This document shows positions 1 through 7,937 of a stretch of 64,000 nt of DNA, one piece after another. The stretch lies in the NCBI RefSeq assembly GCF_000300335.1, contig NZ_AMRM01000017.1, positions 1 to 64,000 of the forward strand. The letters are read 5' to 3'. The DNA comes from Nitratireductor pacificus pht-3B. GTDB lineage: Bacteria > Pseudomonadota > Alphaproteobacteria > Rhizobiales > Rhizobiaceae. Below the pieces are notes generated by a model, which saw nothing but the letters and a program-made list of their open reading frames with translations, was not told where the DNA came from and searched no databases. A program made the translations under genes and the position numbers. The first letter of the stretch is position 1; every line of letters starts with the position of its first letter.

Positions 1-254
1 CCCGCCGCATCATTGCCGCCAGGCGCCGGGTCGCCGCCCTGCCCGGGTCCGAACAGGTCCGCGAGAATCTGCGGGAGAAGAACCGTGTTCCGCCCGATGG
101 GAGCAGGCGCCGTTTCGGGCGGGCGCGTTGCCGGCTCCTCGTCGATGGCGGGCGGCGCGCCGTCCTGCGTCTGCGCGCCGGCGCTTCCCGCCCACAAGCC
201 GAGGGCAGCCAGCACGAGGCTCAGGCGAAGCAGGAAGGCGATCCGTCTATTCAT
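1..254 (-). CDS. Secreted protein, N-terminal part only (runs off window)
   Basis: The frame opens at an ATG at 252-254 and stays open to base 1, so only about 84 residues are visible. It starts with a clear signal peptide: Arg-Arg at residues 3-4, a Leu/Ala-rich core, and a likely cut after the AGAQ near residue 28. A Pro/Glu-rich linker and the segment NTVLLPQILADLFGPG follow. It overlaps the end of the anti-sigma gene by 8 bp, so it is probably the third gene of the sigma/anti-sigma operon. The catalytic part lies outside the window. A subtilase (S8 peptidase) is a guess based only on the propeptide-like domain in the neighbouring anti-sigma protein. Confidence 0.6.
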   Translation of the reverse strand, partial: MNRRIAFLLRLSLVLAALGLWAGSAGAQTQDGAPPAIDEEPATRPPETAPAPIGRNTVLLPQILADLFGPGQGGDPAPGGNDAA

Positions 255-903
255 CTGCGGGCTTGCGCCCCGTCATCACGGTTTCGACAATGCCGGCCTT
301 TTCCAGCCCGGCGACGATCCCGTCATACTGCGCGACAGTCTTTGCCGGTACAAGGACCCGGTAATGTCCGCCCGGGAGCGGCCCCGCGTCGATCTCCAGC
401 CCCGAAGCGCCCAGTAGCGCCGAGACCTCCGCCATGGAGGCATCCGCCCTGAAGGTGACGAAGGCGAAGGGCGCGTTCTCGCGCTCGGAGCCGGCGACGG
501 AATATTGCTCCGTACCGTTCATGTTGATCCACACGGTCTGGCCGACCAGGATGGCCAGTGCCAGCCCGGCCGCCACCCAGGCGGCCTGAATGGGCATCGA
601 GGGCAGGAAGCGGGCGAGCCGTTCGCTGAGGGAAAGCGCGGGCGCGCGCTCCTTCCCGGCCTCGCGGTCGAGGCTTTCCGAGAACCGCGCCAGCGCATCG
701 GCGGGCGGCCGGATGGCCTCGTTGACGCCGAGCGCCGCGGAATATTCGGCCTCGGCTTCGGCCAGCGACGCCATCGCGTCCGGGTCCGAGGCGAGCCATT
801 CCTCGACCTCGCGCAGTTCAGACCCCGCCAGCGTGCCGTTCAGGAAGAACGGCAGCAGCGCCTCGAGCCGGTCGCGGCGGTTTGAAAAAGCGTTCTCACT
901 CAT
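247..903 (-). CDS. Membrane-anchored anti-sigma factor
   Basis: A 218-residue protein that starts in a 4-bp ATGA overlap with the ECF sigma gene upstream, the usual arrangement of sigma and cognate anti-sigma. Residues 1-95 are the cytoplasmic helical sigma-binding part (RRDRLEALLPFFLNGTL onwards). One membrane segment follows around residues 115-134 (AAWVAAGLALAILVGQTVWI). The outer C-terminal domain of about 75 residues (AFVTFRADASMAEVSALLGA, then GGHYRVLVP) has the beta-alpha-beta pattern of subtilase propeptide (inhibitor I9-like) domains. No zinc-finger HxxxCxxC is visible. Its role is inferred to be holding the sigma factor at the membrane until a periplasmic signal releases it. Confidence 0.85.
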   Translation of the reverse strand: MSENAFSNRRDRLEALLPFFLNGTLAGSELREVEEWLASDPDAMASLAEAEAEYSAALGVNEAIRPPADALARFSESLDREAGKERAPALSLSERLARFLPSMPIQAAWVAAGLALAILVGQTVWINMNGTEQYSVAGSERENAPFAFVTFRADASMAEVSALLGASGLEIDAGPLPGGHYRVLVPAKTVAQYDGIVAGLEKAGIVETVMTGRKPADE

Positions 904-1472
904 GGCCAGCCTCGATCGTACCCAGCCGCCTTCAGAGCTTCGCCGAGCTTCTTGCGGGCGTAAAACATTCTCGTCTTCACGGTGGCGACCGGCACGGCAA
1001 GGATCTCGCCGATCTCGGTGACCGACTTGCCGTGATAATAGGCAAGGTCCACCACCACGCGATGCTCTTCGGAGAGCATGTCGACAAAACGGCGCAGCGC
1101 CGCGCCCTTGTCCTCCTTCATCGCCGCCACCTCGGGCGTGTCGGCGCTGTCGGCGACCGCCTCGGCCTGCCCCTCCTCGAGCGTTTCCTCCCGGCGCTTG
1201 CGCAGCGCCGAAAGCGCCTTGAAGCGGGCGATGCCGAGCAGCCAGGTCGAAACCTGGGAACGGCCCTCGAAGCGCGGCGCCTGGCGCCACACCTCCAGAA
1301 AAACCTCGTTTGCGATGTCGTCAGCCATGCTTTCCGATCCCGTCTGGCGCACCACGAAACGGTAGACCCGCATGTGGTGGCGCATGAACAAGAGCCGGAG
1401 TGCGGCGCGGTCGCCGCGCCCCACCCGCGCCACCAGTGCCGCATCGGACGTCGGGTCCGATGCGCCGCTCAT
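900..1472 (-). CDS. ECF RNA polymerase sigma factor
   Basis: A 190-residue ECF sigma factor. Region 2 spans about residues 15-85 (LRLLFMRHHMRVYRFVVRQ, then ADDIANEVFLEVWRQA). Region 4 is at about 125-180, with the helix-turn-helix KSVTEIGEILAVPVATVKTR. The ATG at 1472 is chosen because GGAAGGG lies 7 bases upstream; an ATG at 1487 in the same frame would add five residues (MEGPA). Its stop overlaps the anti-sigma start by 4 bp, so the two are translationally coupled. The operon is divergent from two large secreted proteins, which are the likeliest targets, but no promoter pair could be matched by eye. Confidence 0.92.
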   Translation of the reverse strand: MSGASDPTSDAALVARVGRGDRAALRLLFMRHHMRVYRFVVRQTGSESMADDIANEVFLEVWRQAPRFEGRSQVSTWLLGIARFKALSALRKRREETLEEGQAEAVADSADTPEVAAMKEDKGAALRRFVDMLSEEHRVVVDLAYYHGKSVTEIGEILAVPVATVKTRMFYARKKLGEALKAAGYDRGWP

Positions 1473-1519
1473 GGCAGGCCCTTCCATGCTGTGTCGCGCG
1501 GCGGATCGACTTGGTTCAT
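1469..1519 (-). CDS. Candidate 16-residue leader peptide ahead of the ECF sigma gene
   Basis: A short open frame (MNQVDPPRDTAWKGLP) begins at 1519, with GGGGGAG 6 bases upstream. Its TGA overlaps the ATG of the sigma gene at 1472 as ATGA. This is the better ribosome site of the two in the area and could couple sigma translation to a leader. It could also be chance in G+C-rich DNA, since nothing outside the arrangement supports it. Confidence 0.3.
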   Translation of the reverse strand: MNQVDPPRDTAWKGLP

Positions 1520-1873
1520 CGCGTTCTCCCCCAATTGCCGGAACGCTACCCGATGATGCTTACCAAAACCAGAAGTCAGGTTTGGATGAACCTTTTCATG
1601 CCCCGGTCAGACCCACCCCGTAGGGTTCGCATGGTGCGCACCCGTGAAAGGAGTGTTCTGATGACACGAATCCACGACTGCAGGCAGTCGGCGGCACCGC
1701 CCTGGGCCATGCCCGGGGCGGCTTTGTTGACGCTGCGTAAGCGAGGGCGTACCCTTGCCGTCGACGGGGTTGATACAGACCCTGCTTCGGGGGGACTCGC
1801 CGGAAAAAGCGGGACTGGGCGCGATACGAACGCCCTGCCGGTTACAGCCCCGAACGGTATCGGGAGGCATGTT
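1488..1873. other. Divergent intergenic region between the ECF sigma gene and the secreted-protein gene
   Basis: About 386 bp that should hold promoters for both directions. The frame of the next gene is open backwards through most of it. An ATG at 1661 with AAAGGAG upstream lies in that frame, but it would put about 70 non-signal residues ahead of the signal peptide. No convincing promoter pair or palindrome was found. Confidence 0.4.
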
Positions 1874-3859
1874 ATGCGGCAAAATCATCGGCTCCCGGCG
1901 CACCGCGTCGGGAAGGCGAACCTCCGTTCCAGCTTTTTTGCCAGACATCTTGCATCGGGTTGCGCGGCGATTGCCCTGGTGATGGGCGTTGCGCTGGCCG
2001 CCCCCGCGCAGGCACAGGAAAGCTCCATCATCCAGCCGGGCTTCATGGCCGTGACGGGTTTTCCCGGCACGCTCATCCCCGGTTTCGAGGAAGGATTGCT
2101 GCCCGGCGTCGATCCGGTCGACGAGACCTTCATCGACATGGAGCGCGCCTCGTTGCGCATCTTCGACATGACCTGGCTCGGCGGCCCGCCGACCGGCCAA
2201 CTGGTCTTCACGCCGCCGCCCTTCGAGGTGCCGGCATCGGAGATCGGCCAGGTCTTCGGCCTCGCCTATGACGACGGCCGGCGCGACGACACGACCGCCA
2301 TCGTGCCCAATCTCTACGCCGCCGCGACGTCGCTGCACGGCGTGCAGATCGTCACGGAGGACGAGGACGAGGACGGGCGACCCGAGCGCCAGCGGCGCGG
2401 CGCGGAAGGCGTCCGCTTCATGGACGGCCAGTTCGGCGAGAAGAACGGCGGCGGCCCCGGCTCGATCTGGAAGATCGACGGACTGACCGGCGCCGTCTCG
2501 CTGTTCGCCGACATCGCGACCAACAGCGGTCCCGGCATCGGCAACGTCGCCTTCGACCGGTCGCACCGGCAGTTCTTCGCCTCCGACCTCGATTCCGGCC
2601 TGATCCACCGCATCGACATCGACGGCAATCTGGTCGACACGTTCGACCATGGCGTCGATGGCCGGCCCGCGCGCGGGCTGGCCCCGGTGGCCGACGACGG
2701 CGCGGTGATGGACATTGCCGGCGCCGCCTTCGATGCCGAGGAACCGAGGACTTGGGGCTACACCCAGGACGAGCGCCGCGTCAATGGCCTCGCCGTCCAT
2801 GGCGGCCGGCTCTACTACGCGGTCGGCGAGGAAGCCGAGATCTGGTCCGTGGGCATCGCCCGTGACGGGACCTTCGCCGGCGATCCGCGCTGGGAGCTGA
2901 CGGTCGAGGCGGAGGAGGACCTTCCGGTCACCGACATCGCCTTCGACACGCGCGGCTTCATGTATCTCGCCCAGCGCGGCGAGGTGGAGAACCGCTACGA
3001 CTATTCGAGCTTCGCCGACAGCGGCGAGGCCTCGGTCCTGCGCTACTGGCGCGAAAGCCCCGACGATCCGGCGACGGAGAGCATCTGGGTGCCAATGCCG
3101 CAGGAATACGCGGTCGGCTTCCCAGAGCCCCATCGCCAGGGCGGCGGCGGCATCGACCTGCAATATGGCTACGACGCCGAAGGCTTCTTCAACCGCAACG
3201 CCTGCGCGAGCACGCTGGTCAAGACCGGCGACCGGCTGCGCGACAATCCGGCCCTTGAGGAGCGGCTCGTCGAAGGCGGGCCTCTGGCCGTTCACGGGGT
3301 GCAGCTCACTGCATCCTTCCTTGTCCGGCCGAAGAACGAGCCGCCCTTCGGTTCCTGGTTCGCCGATTTCGATGGCTTCTTCGACGATCCCGAGGTGAAG
3401 GGCCATGTCGGCGACGTCGAGGTCTGGCGGCCCTGCGAGGGCCGGGCCGGCTATTACGAGCCGATCCCCTATCCGGGCGACTATCCCCTGCCCGGCTGGC
3501 CTCCCGGCTTCCCGCCGCCGAACGACCTTCCGCCCTGTATCGAGGTGGAGGCTGCGGAGTATTTCTGCACGCCCGCAGGTCTCGAAGCCGATCTCTACAT
3601 CCGTGACCACGCCGGCATCGGCGGCGATTCGCTGCATGCGAAATCGCTGACCCCCGGCGTCGGCGTTTTCCCGCCCAAGCAGACGGTTCCCGGTCTGGCC
3701 ACGCCGTTCACATTCGGCATCAGCGGCCACATCCCCGGCGAGACCGTCGACCTCGGCCTTTGTTTCTACAAGGACGCCGATGCGAAGGCGGGTGGCTACT
3801 TCCCCTGTTGCAAGGTGACGTTGCCGCTCGAAACGCCGCTTGAATCCTGCGCGCCTTGA
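1874..3859 (+). CDS. Large secreted protein of unknown function, propeller-like
   Basis: A 661-residue exported protein. The ATG at 1874 follows GGGAGG by 7 bases and gives a signal peptide with core CAAIALVMGVALAAPAQAQ, probably cut near residue 48. The middle 450 residues have repeated short strands typical of SMP-30/NHL-like beta-propellers (for example VNGLAVHGGRLYYAVGEE and VTDIAFDTRGFMYLAQRGE), but no named family was recognised. After a Pro-rich linker (about 530-550) there is a C-terminal domain of about 100 residues with paired cysteines (EYFCTPAG to FPCCKVTLPLE). The same domain occurs in the next gene. An upstream in-frame ATG at 1661 is less likely. The next gene starts 11 bases downstream, so the two form an operon. 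Surface or extracellular role inferred. Confidence 0.75.
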   Translation: MRQNHRLPAHRVGKANLRSSFFARHLASGCAAIALVMGVALAAPAQAQESSIIQPGFMAVTGFPGTLIPGFEEGLLPGVDPVDETFIDMERASLRIFDMTWLGGPPTGQLVFTPPPFEVPASEIGQVFGLAYDDGRRDDTTAIVPNLYAAATSLHGVQIVTEDEDEDGRPERQRRGAEGVRFMDGQFGEKNGGGPGSIWKIDGLTGAVSLFADIATNSGPGIGNVAFDRSHRQFFASDLDSGLIHRIDIDGNLVDTFDHGVDGRPARGLAPVADDGAVMDIAGAAFDAEEPRTWGYTQDERRVNGLAVHGGRLYYAVGEEAEIWSVGIARDGTFAGDPRWELTVEAEEDLPVTDIAFDTRGFMYLAQRGEVENRYDYSSFADSGEASVLRYWRESPDDPATESIWVPMPQEYAVGFPEPHRQGGGGIDLQYGYDAEGFFNRNACASTLVKTGDRLRDNPALEERLVEGGPLAVHGVQLTASFLVRPKNEPPFGSWFADFDGFFDDPEVKGHVGDVEVWRPCEGRAGYYEPIPYPGDYPLPGWPPGFPPPNDLPPCIEVEAAEYFCTPAGLEADLYIRDHAGIGGDSLHAKSLTPGVGVFPPKQTVPGLATPFTFGISGHIPGETVDLGLCFYKDADAKAGGYFPCCKVTLPLETPLESCAP

Positions 3860-3870
3860 GGGGGGGAACG

Positions 3871-6800
3871 ATGACCATGTTTACCCACCTCGCCGAACGC
3901 GACACGTTCAACGAAGTCATGGAGACGATCATGAAACCCGTAGCAGACATGGCGCGCAGGCCGCGCTGGCTGCTGGCGGCCGGCATGGCGCTCTCCACCG
4001 CGCTCATGCCGTTTGCCGGCGCAGTTCCGGCCCACGCGCAGGACCGGGTTGTCGAGGAACTCGAAGTCCTCGAGACGCCCGGCGACCCCGAAGGTCCCCG
4101 GATCAAACTGGAGCCGGAGATCCCTGAAGCCGAGCCGATCCTGAGGCCCTTCCTCGAGAAGCGCGGCAGACAGCTCGATTGCGATTATGTGGAATACCGT
4201 TTGCGTCTCGGCGTGCGCGGCGAACCCGCCATGATCGCCCATCCGGGTCTCGACGCGTTCCTTTCGGATGTGAAGTTCGAGCTGACGGACCAGCTTCCCG
4301 CCAATCTGTCGATCGTCGACGTGACCTTCAGCGGCGACATCATCGGCGCCGGTGGCGGGCCCGTTCCGCCCCATGTGGTCGGCACCACAGCGACCACGGA
4401 CGACACGCTGACCCAGTCGGATTTCCATCTGACCGCAGCCGATCTTGATGGCGACGGCAGCCTCACCGAGCGCGCCATCGACATCACCATAAAGGCCAGG
4501 ATCGACCAGGCGGCCTTCCCCGCCGTCACCAATGTCGACAACCAGGCCAATGTGGCCGTCATCCGTGTCGCCACCGGCGGCCTGGTCGCCACAATACCGT
4601 CGCACGATCCGGCCCTGCCGGACGATGGCGACTGGAAGACCGGCGACCCGACGACGATTCCCATCGACGTGACGGATTGCGAGCCGCCGCCTCCCCCGCC
4701 GCCCGGCGACGGGCCCGAGGAAGCCTGTTTCGCGGTCGAGACCGGCGAGGTGGACTGCACCCCCGGCGGCGGAGCCTATATCTACCGCATGGATGTCGGC
4801 CCCGAGATGGCCGGCCGCGTCGTCGCCGTCAGCACGACCACGCCCGGCATCACCATCGACCCGCCCGACCAGATCGTGCCCGCCGGCGGCGGCACGCTGG
4901 AATGGAAGATCACCGGCGCCGCTCCCGGCGAGACCGTGCATCTGATCGTCACCGGCATCGAGACCTATGCGGGTCCGGCCGAAGGCGTCGGCCTGTGCTG
5001 CTCGCAGGTGGTGGACATCGAAATCCCCGAGGATCTCGATTGCCCGCCCGATGACGAGGGCGAGCCGGACATCAAGGTCGAGAAGCGCGCCGACGAGGCC
5101 GAATGCGAGATCGACGGTTCGTGCGACTTCACCATCCGCGTCTCCAACGCGGGCGATGCGCCCTATACCGGCAAGATCGTCCTCGACGAGGTCACGACGC
5201 CCGGCAACGCCGCGGTCGTCTCCGGCCCCAACGCGCCATGGACCTGCGTGCCCATGGCGAGCCCGATGTCGTGCGAGCATCCCGAAACCACGCTCAATCC
5301 GGGTGAGTTCGTCGAACTGAAGCTCGGCTTCCAGCCGGGTCCGGGATGGTCGTGGCGCGGCATCCGCAACTGTGCCGAATACGATTATACGACCAGCGGC
5401 AAGGGTCCGTTCGGCGATCCGACGAACGACAAGGCCTGCGCCTCGATCGCGATCTGCCTGCCGGGCGATCCCGAATGCACACCGCCGGAGAATGACATTC
5501 CCGACATCGCGGTGCGCAAGCGGGCCGATCCCTCGCTCTGCACGCCCGACGGCCTGTGCACCTATGTCGTGACGGTGTTCAACGCCGGCGCCACGCCCAT
5601 CAACGGCCCGGTCACCTTCGTCGACACCTTCCCGGGCGGCGACGTCGCCTCGGCCACGTTCAGCCCCTCGCCGCCCTGGACCTGCGCGCCGCTCGCCGGC
5701 AACAGCTTCCAGTGCGATCATCCGATGCTGAGCCTGATCCCCGGCGGAGCGACCGACATCCTCGTGACGACGGTGGTCGGCGACTACCCGACCAACACGG
5801 TCGAGAACTGCGCCAAGGTGACGCCGCTTGCGGGCGAAACGAACCTGGCCAATAACGAAGCCTGCGCGACGGCGACGATACCGGGCACCCCCGGCAAGCC
5901 GCTCATGCGCATCCAAAAGACCTGCGACACGACGGTCACGTCCGCCAGCGTCTCCTGCCGCATCACGGTCACCAGCGTCGGCACAGCCGCCCCGATGGGC
6001 CCGGTGCGTGTCAACGACGCAGCCGAGATCATCGGTTCGGGCACGCCGGTCGACATCCAGTCCGTCACGCCGGACGGCCCGGAATGGTCGTGCGGTCCGG
6101 TTCCGGCAGCCACGCTCGGCTGTCAGATTCCCGGTGCGGTCATGACCCCCGGCACCTCGCGCCACTTCGACGTGACGGTGAATGTCTCGCCCAATGAACG
6201 GTTCGAGAACTGCGCCCGCGGTTCCTTCGGCCCGGCGCCGGGCGACGACATCGTCTATCCGTTCGGCGAAGCCTGCGCTCAGGGCGGCACCCAGATCACC
6301 GTCGACAAGACGGGCGACGCCGAGTGCCGGCTGGGCGAACCCTGCACGTTCCAGGTCACGATCCGGAACGAGGGTCCATCGGCGATCTCCGCTCCGGTCA
6401 GGATCGGCGACGCCCTGACGGTCGAGGGCTTCGGCGGCGTTCCCGCCACCATCCTCTCCGTCAACCCGCCCTTCGGCTGCACGCCGGAGCCGACGGAACT
6501 GCCCTTCGTCTGCGAAACCAACCTGACGCTCGGCGCCGGCGAAAGCCGCATGCACGAGGTGACGGTGGAACTGCCGGCGGATGGCGGTCTGGCCAATCAG
6601 GTGGCCAACGGCGCCAACGGCCGCAACTGCGCCGCCGTGGTGCCGCCGAACGCCGACGTCCGCGCCATGACCGCGGTGGGACCGGCAGCACCGGGCGCAG
6701 ATCGTCCGTTCGACTGCCACGACTTCCGCATCATGCCGGTCGAGGAAGACGAGCCTGACGTCCAGTGCTCGCCGGGTCTGGTGTTCAACAATGACGGCCG

Positions 6801-7746
6801 CTGCGTCTGCCCGGAGGGCACCACCTTCCGCAACGGCGAGTGCGTCGGCAGCTCCTCGATCCCGCTGCCCACGCCGCGTCCGCGGCCGCAGCCTCAGCCG
6901 GAGCCGGAGAAGCCGCGTCCGCAGGCGGAATGCCGCCTGCTGCCCGGCCAGATCCGCACCCGCGAAGGCCAGTGCGTCTGCCCGCGCGGAACCCAGCTGG
7001 TTCGGGGTGCCTGCCGCAAGCCGGAAGTGCAGCGCGAATGCCCGAGGGGCACGACGGGTCGCTACCCGAACTGCCGCCCCATCGTGCAGGAGCGTTGCCC
7101 GCGCGGCACGACGGGAACGCCGCCCAACTGCCGGCCGATCGTCCAGCAGTGCCGCCTGCTGCCGGGCATGATCCGCACCCGGGACGGACAGTGCGTCTGC
7201 CCGCGCGGAACCCGCCTGGTCGCCGGCGCCTGCCGCAAGCCGGAAGTGCAGCGCGAATGCCCGAGAGGCACGACGGGTCGCTACCCGAACTGCCGCCCCA
7301 TCGTGCAGGAGCGTTGCCCGCGCGGCACGACGGGAACGCCGCCCAACTGCCGGCCGATCGTCCAGCAGTGCCGCCTGCTGCCGGGCATGATCCGCACCCG
7401 GGACGGACAGTGCGTCTGCCCGCGCGGAACCCGCCTGGTCGCCGGCGCCTGCCGCAAGCCGGAAGTGCAGCGCGAATGCCCGAGAGGCACGACGGGTCGC
7501 TACCCGAACTGCCGCCCGATCGTTCAGCAGCGGTGCCCGCGCGGCACGGTCGGGAACTTCCCGAACTGCCGTCCGGTCGTCCAGCAGCGCTGCCCGCGCG
7601 GCACGGTCGGTACGCCGCCCAACTGCCGCAAGGTGCAGCAGCCGCCGGTGAACCGTGTCGTCCCCCGGCAGCCGGATACGAACGTGCCCCTGCGTGTCGT
7701 TCCCCAGCTCCTGCGGCCGCGCGACAACAGCAACCGGCTCCAGTGA
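3871..7746 (+). CDS. Secreted DUF11-repeat protein with Cys-rich tandem-repeat C-terminus
   Basis: About 1291 residues. Starts at 3871 (GGGGGG just upstream) and at 3931 (GGAG 6 bases upstream) are both possible; the latter gives the cleaner signal peptide (MKPVADMARRPRW, hydrophobic core, cut after AHAQ). A Cys-pair domain like the end of the previous protein lies at about residues 287-388. Four DUF11-type beta-sandwich repeats follow at about 400-925 (openings such as PDIKVEKRADEAECEIDG and PDIAVRKRADPSLCTPDG). The C-terminus is rich in Cys, Pro and Arg, with three units of 73 residues carrying CRLLPGMIRTRDGQCVC and CPRGTTGRYPNCRPIVQ. DUF11 domains are common in bacterial surface proteins. 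Many paired cysteines suggest a disulfide-linked extracellular stalk, by inference. Confidence 0.8.
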   Translation: MTMFTHLAERDTFNEVMETIMKPVADMARRPRWLLAAGMALSTALMPFAGAVPAHAQDRVVEELEVLETPGDPEGPRIKLEPEIPEAEPILRPFLEKRGRQLDCDYVEYRLRLGVRGEPAMIAHPGLDAFLSDVKFELTDQLPANLSIVDVTFSGDIIGAGGGPVPPHVVGTTATTDDTLTQSDFHLTAADLDGDGSLTERAIDITIKARIDQAAFPAVTNVDNQANVAVIRVATGGLVATIPSHDPALPDDGDWKTGDPTTIPIDVTDCEPPPPPPPGDGPEEACFAVETGEVDCTPGGGAYIYRMDVGPEMAGRVVAVSTTTPGITIDPPDQIVPAGGGTLEWKITGAAPGETVHLIVTGIETYAGPAEGVGLCCSQVVDIEIPEDLDCPPDDEGEPDIKVEKRADEAECEIDGSCDFTIRVSNAGDAPYTGKIVLDEVTTPGNAAVVSGPNAPWTCVPMASPMSCEHPETTLNPGEFVELKLGFQPGPGWSWRGIRNCAEYDYTTSGKGPFGDPTNDKACASIAICLPGDPECTPPENDIPDIAVRKRADPSLCTPDGLCTYVVTVFNAGATPINGPVTFVDTFPGGDVASATFSPSPPWTCAPLAGNSFQCDHPMLSLIPGGATDILVTTVVGDYPTNTVENCAKVTPLAGETNLANNEACATATIPGTPGKPLMRIQKTCDTTVTSASVSCRITVTSVGTAAPMGPVRVNDAAEIIGSGTPVDIQSVTPDGPEWSCGPVPAATLGCQIPGAVMTPGTSRHFDVTVNVSPNERFENCARGSFGPAPGDDIVYPFGEACAQGGTQITVDKTGDAECRLGEPCTFQVTIRNEGPSAISAPVRIGDALTVEGFGGVPATILSVNPPFGCTPEPTELPFVCETNLTLGAGESRMHEVTVELPADGGLANQVANGANGRNCAAVVPPNADVRAMTAVGPAAPGADRPFDCHDFRIMPVEEDEPDVQCSPGLVFNNDGRCVCPEGTTFRNGECVGSSSIPLPTPRPRPQPQPEPEKPRPQAECRLLPGQIRTREGQCVCPRGTQLVRGACRKPEVQRECPRGTTGRYPNCRPIVQERCPRGTTGTPPNCRPIVQQCRLLPGMIRTRDGQCVCPRGTRLVAGACRKPEVQRECPRGTTGRYPNCRPIVQERCPRGTTGTPPNCRPIVQQCRLLPGMIRTRDGQCVCPRGTRLVAGACRKPEVQRECPRGTTGRYPNCRPIVQQRCPRGTVGNFPNCRPVVQQRCPRGTVGTPPNCRKVQQPPVNRVVPRQPDTNVPLRVVPQLLRPRDNSNRLQ
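6931..7587 (+). repeat. Three tandem 219-bp coding repeats
   Basis: Units start at 6931, 7150 and 7369, exactly 219 bp (73 codons) apart. The second unit and the first two-thirds of the third are almost base-for-base identical, including synonymous positions. The first unit differs at a few codons, and the tail of the third has changed (ERCPRGTTG becomes QRCPRGTVG). Near-identity at DNA level points to recent amplification or homogenisation. Confidence 0.9.
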
Positions 7747-7767
7747 TCCGGTCTGCCTGAAACCAGA

Positions 7768-7795
7768 CCCCGCCGGTTCGCCGGCGGGGTTCTTT
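7768..7795 (+). terminator. Rho-independent terminator of the secreted-protein operon
   Basis: A perfect 9-bp stem CCCCGCCGG with a stable TTCG loop pairs with 7781-7789 and is followed by TTCTTTC. It lies 22 bases after the stop codon of the DUF11 protein. Confidence 0.85.
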
Positions 7796-7937
7796 CATGG
7801 GGTCGTCCGACCTCCGGAACACCACATGCAGGACATCGGGGGTGTTTTCCAAAAAGGGGTTCCTTCTTGTTAACACTCCGCGGCTAAGCCCTGCGGCCAG
7901 AGACTGGAAGGGACAGCCAGCAAACCGGAAGCATGTT

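Noticed and set aside
1400-1873. Upstream extension of the secreted-protein frame, including an ATG at 1661 with AAAGGAG
   Set aside because: It would put about 70 non-signal residues before an otherwise clear signal peptide, and GGGAGG stands at the right distance before 1874.
3796-6720. A 974-codon open frame on the minus strand
   Set aside because: It lies opposite the DUF11 protein, has no family similarity, and is rich in Arg, Gly, Ala and Asp as expected from the complement of G+C-rich code.
6931-7587. The 219-bp repeats as a CRISPR-like array
   Set aside because: The repeats are translated, far too long, and have no spacers.
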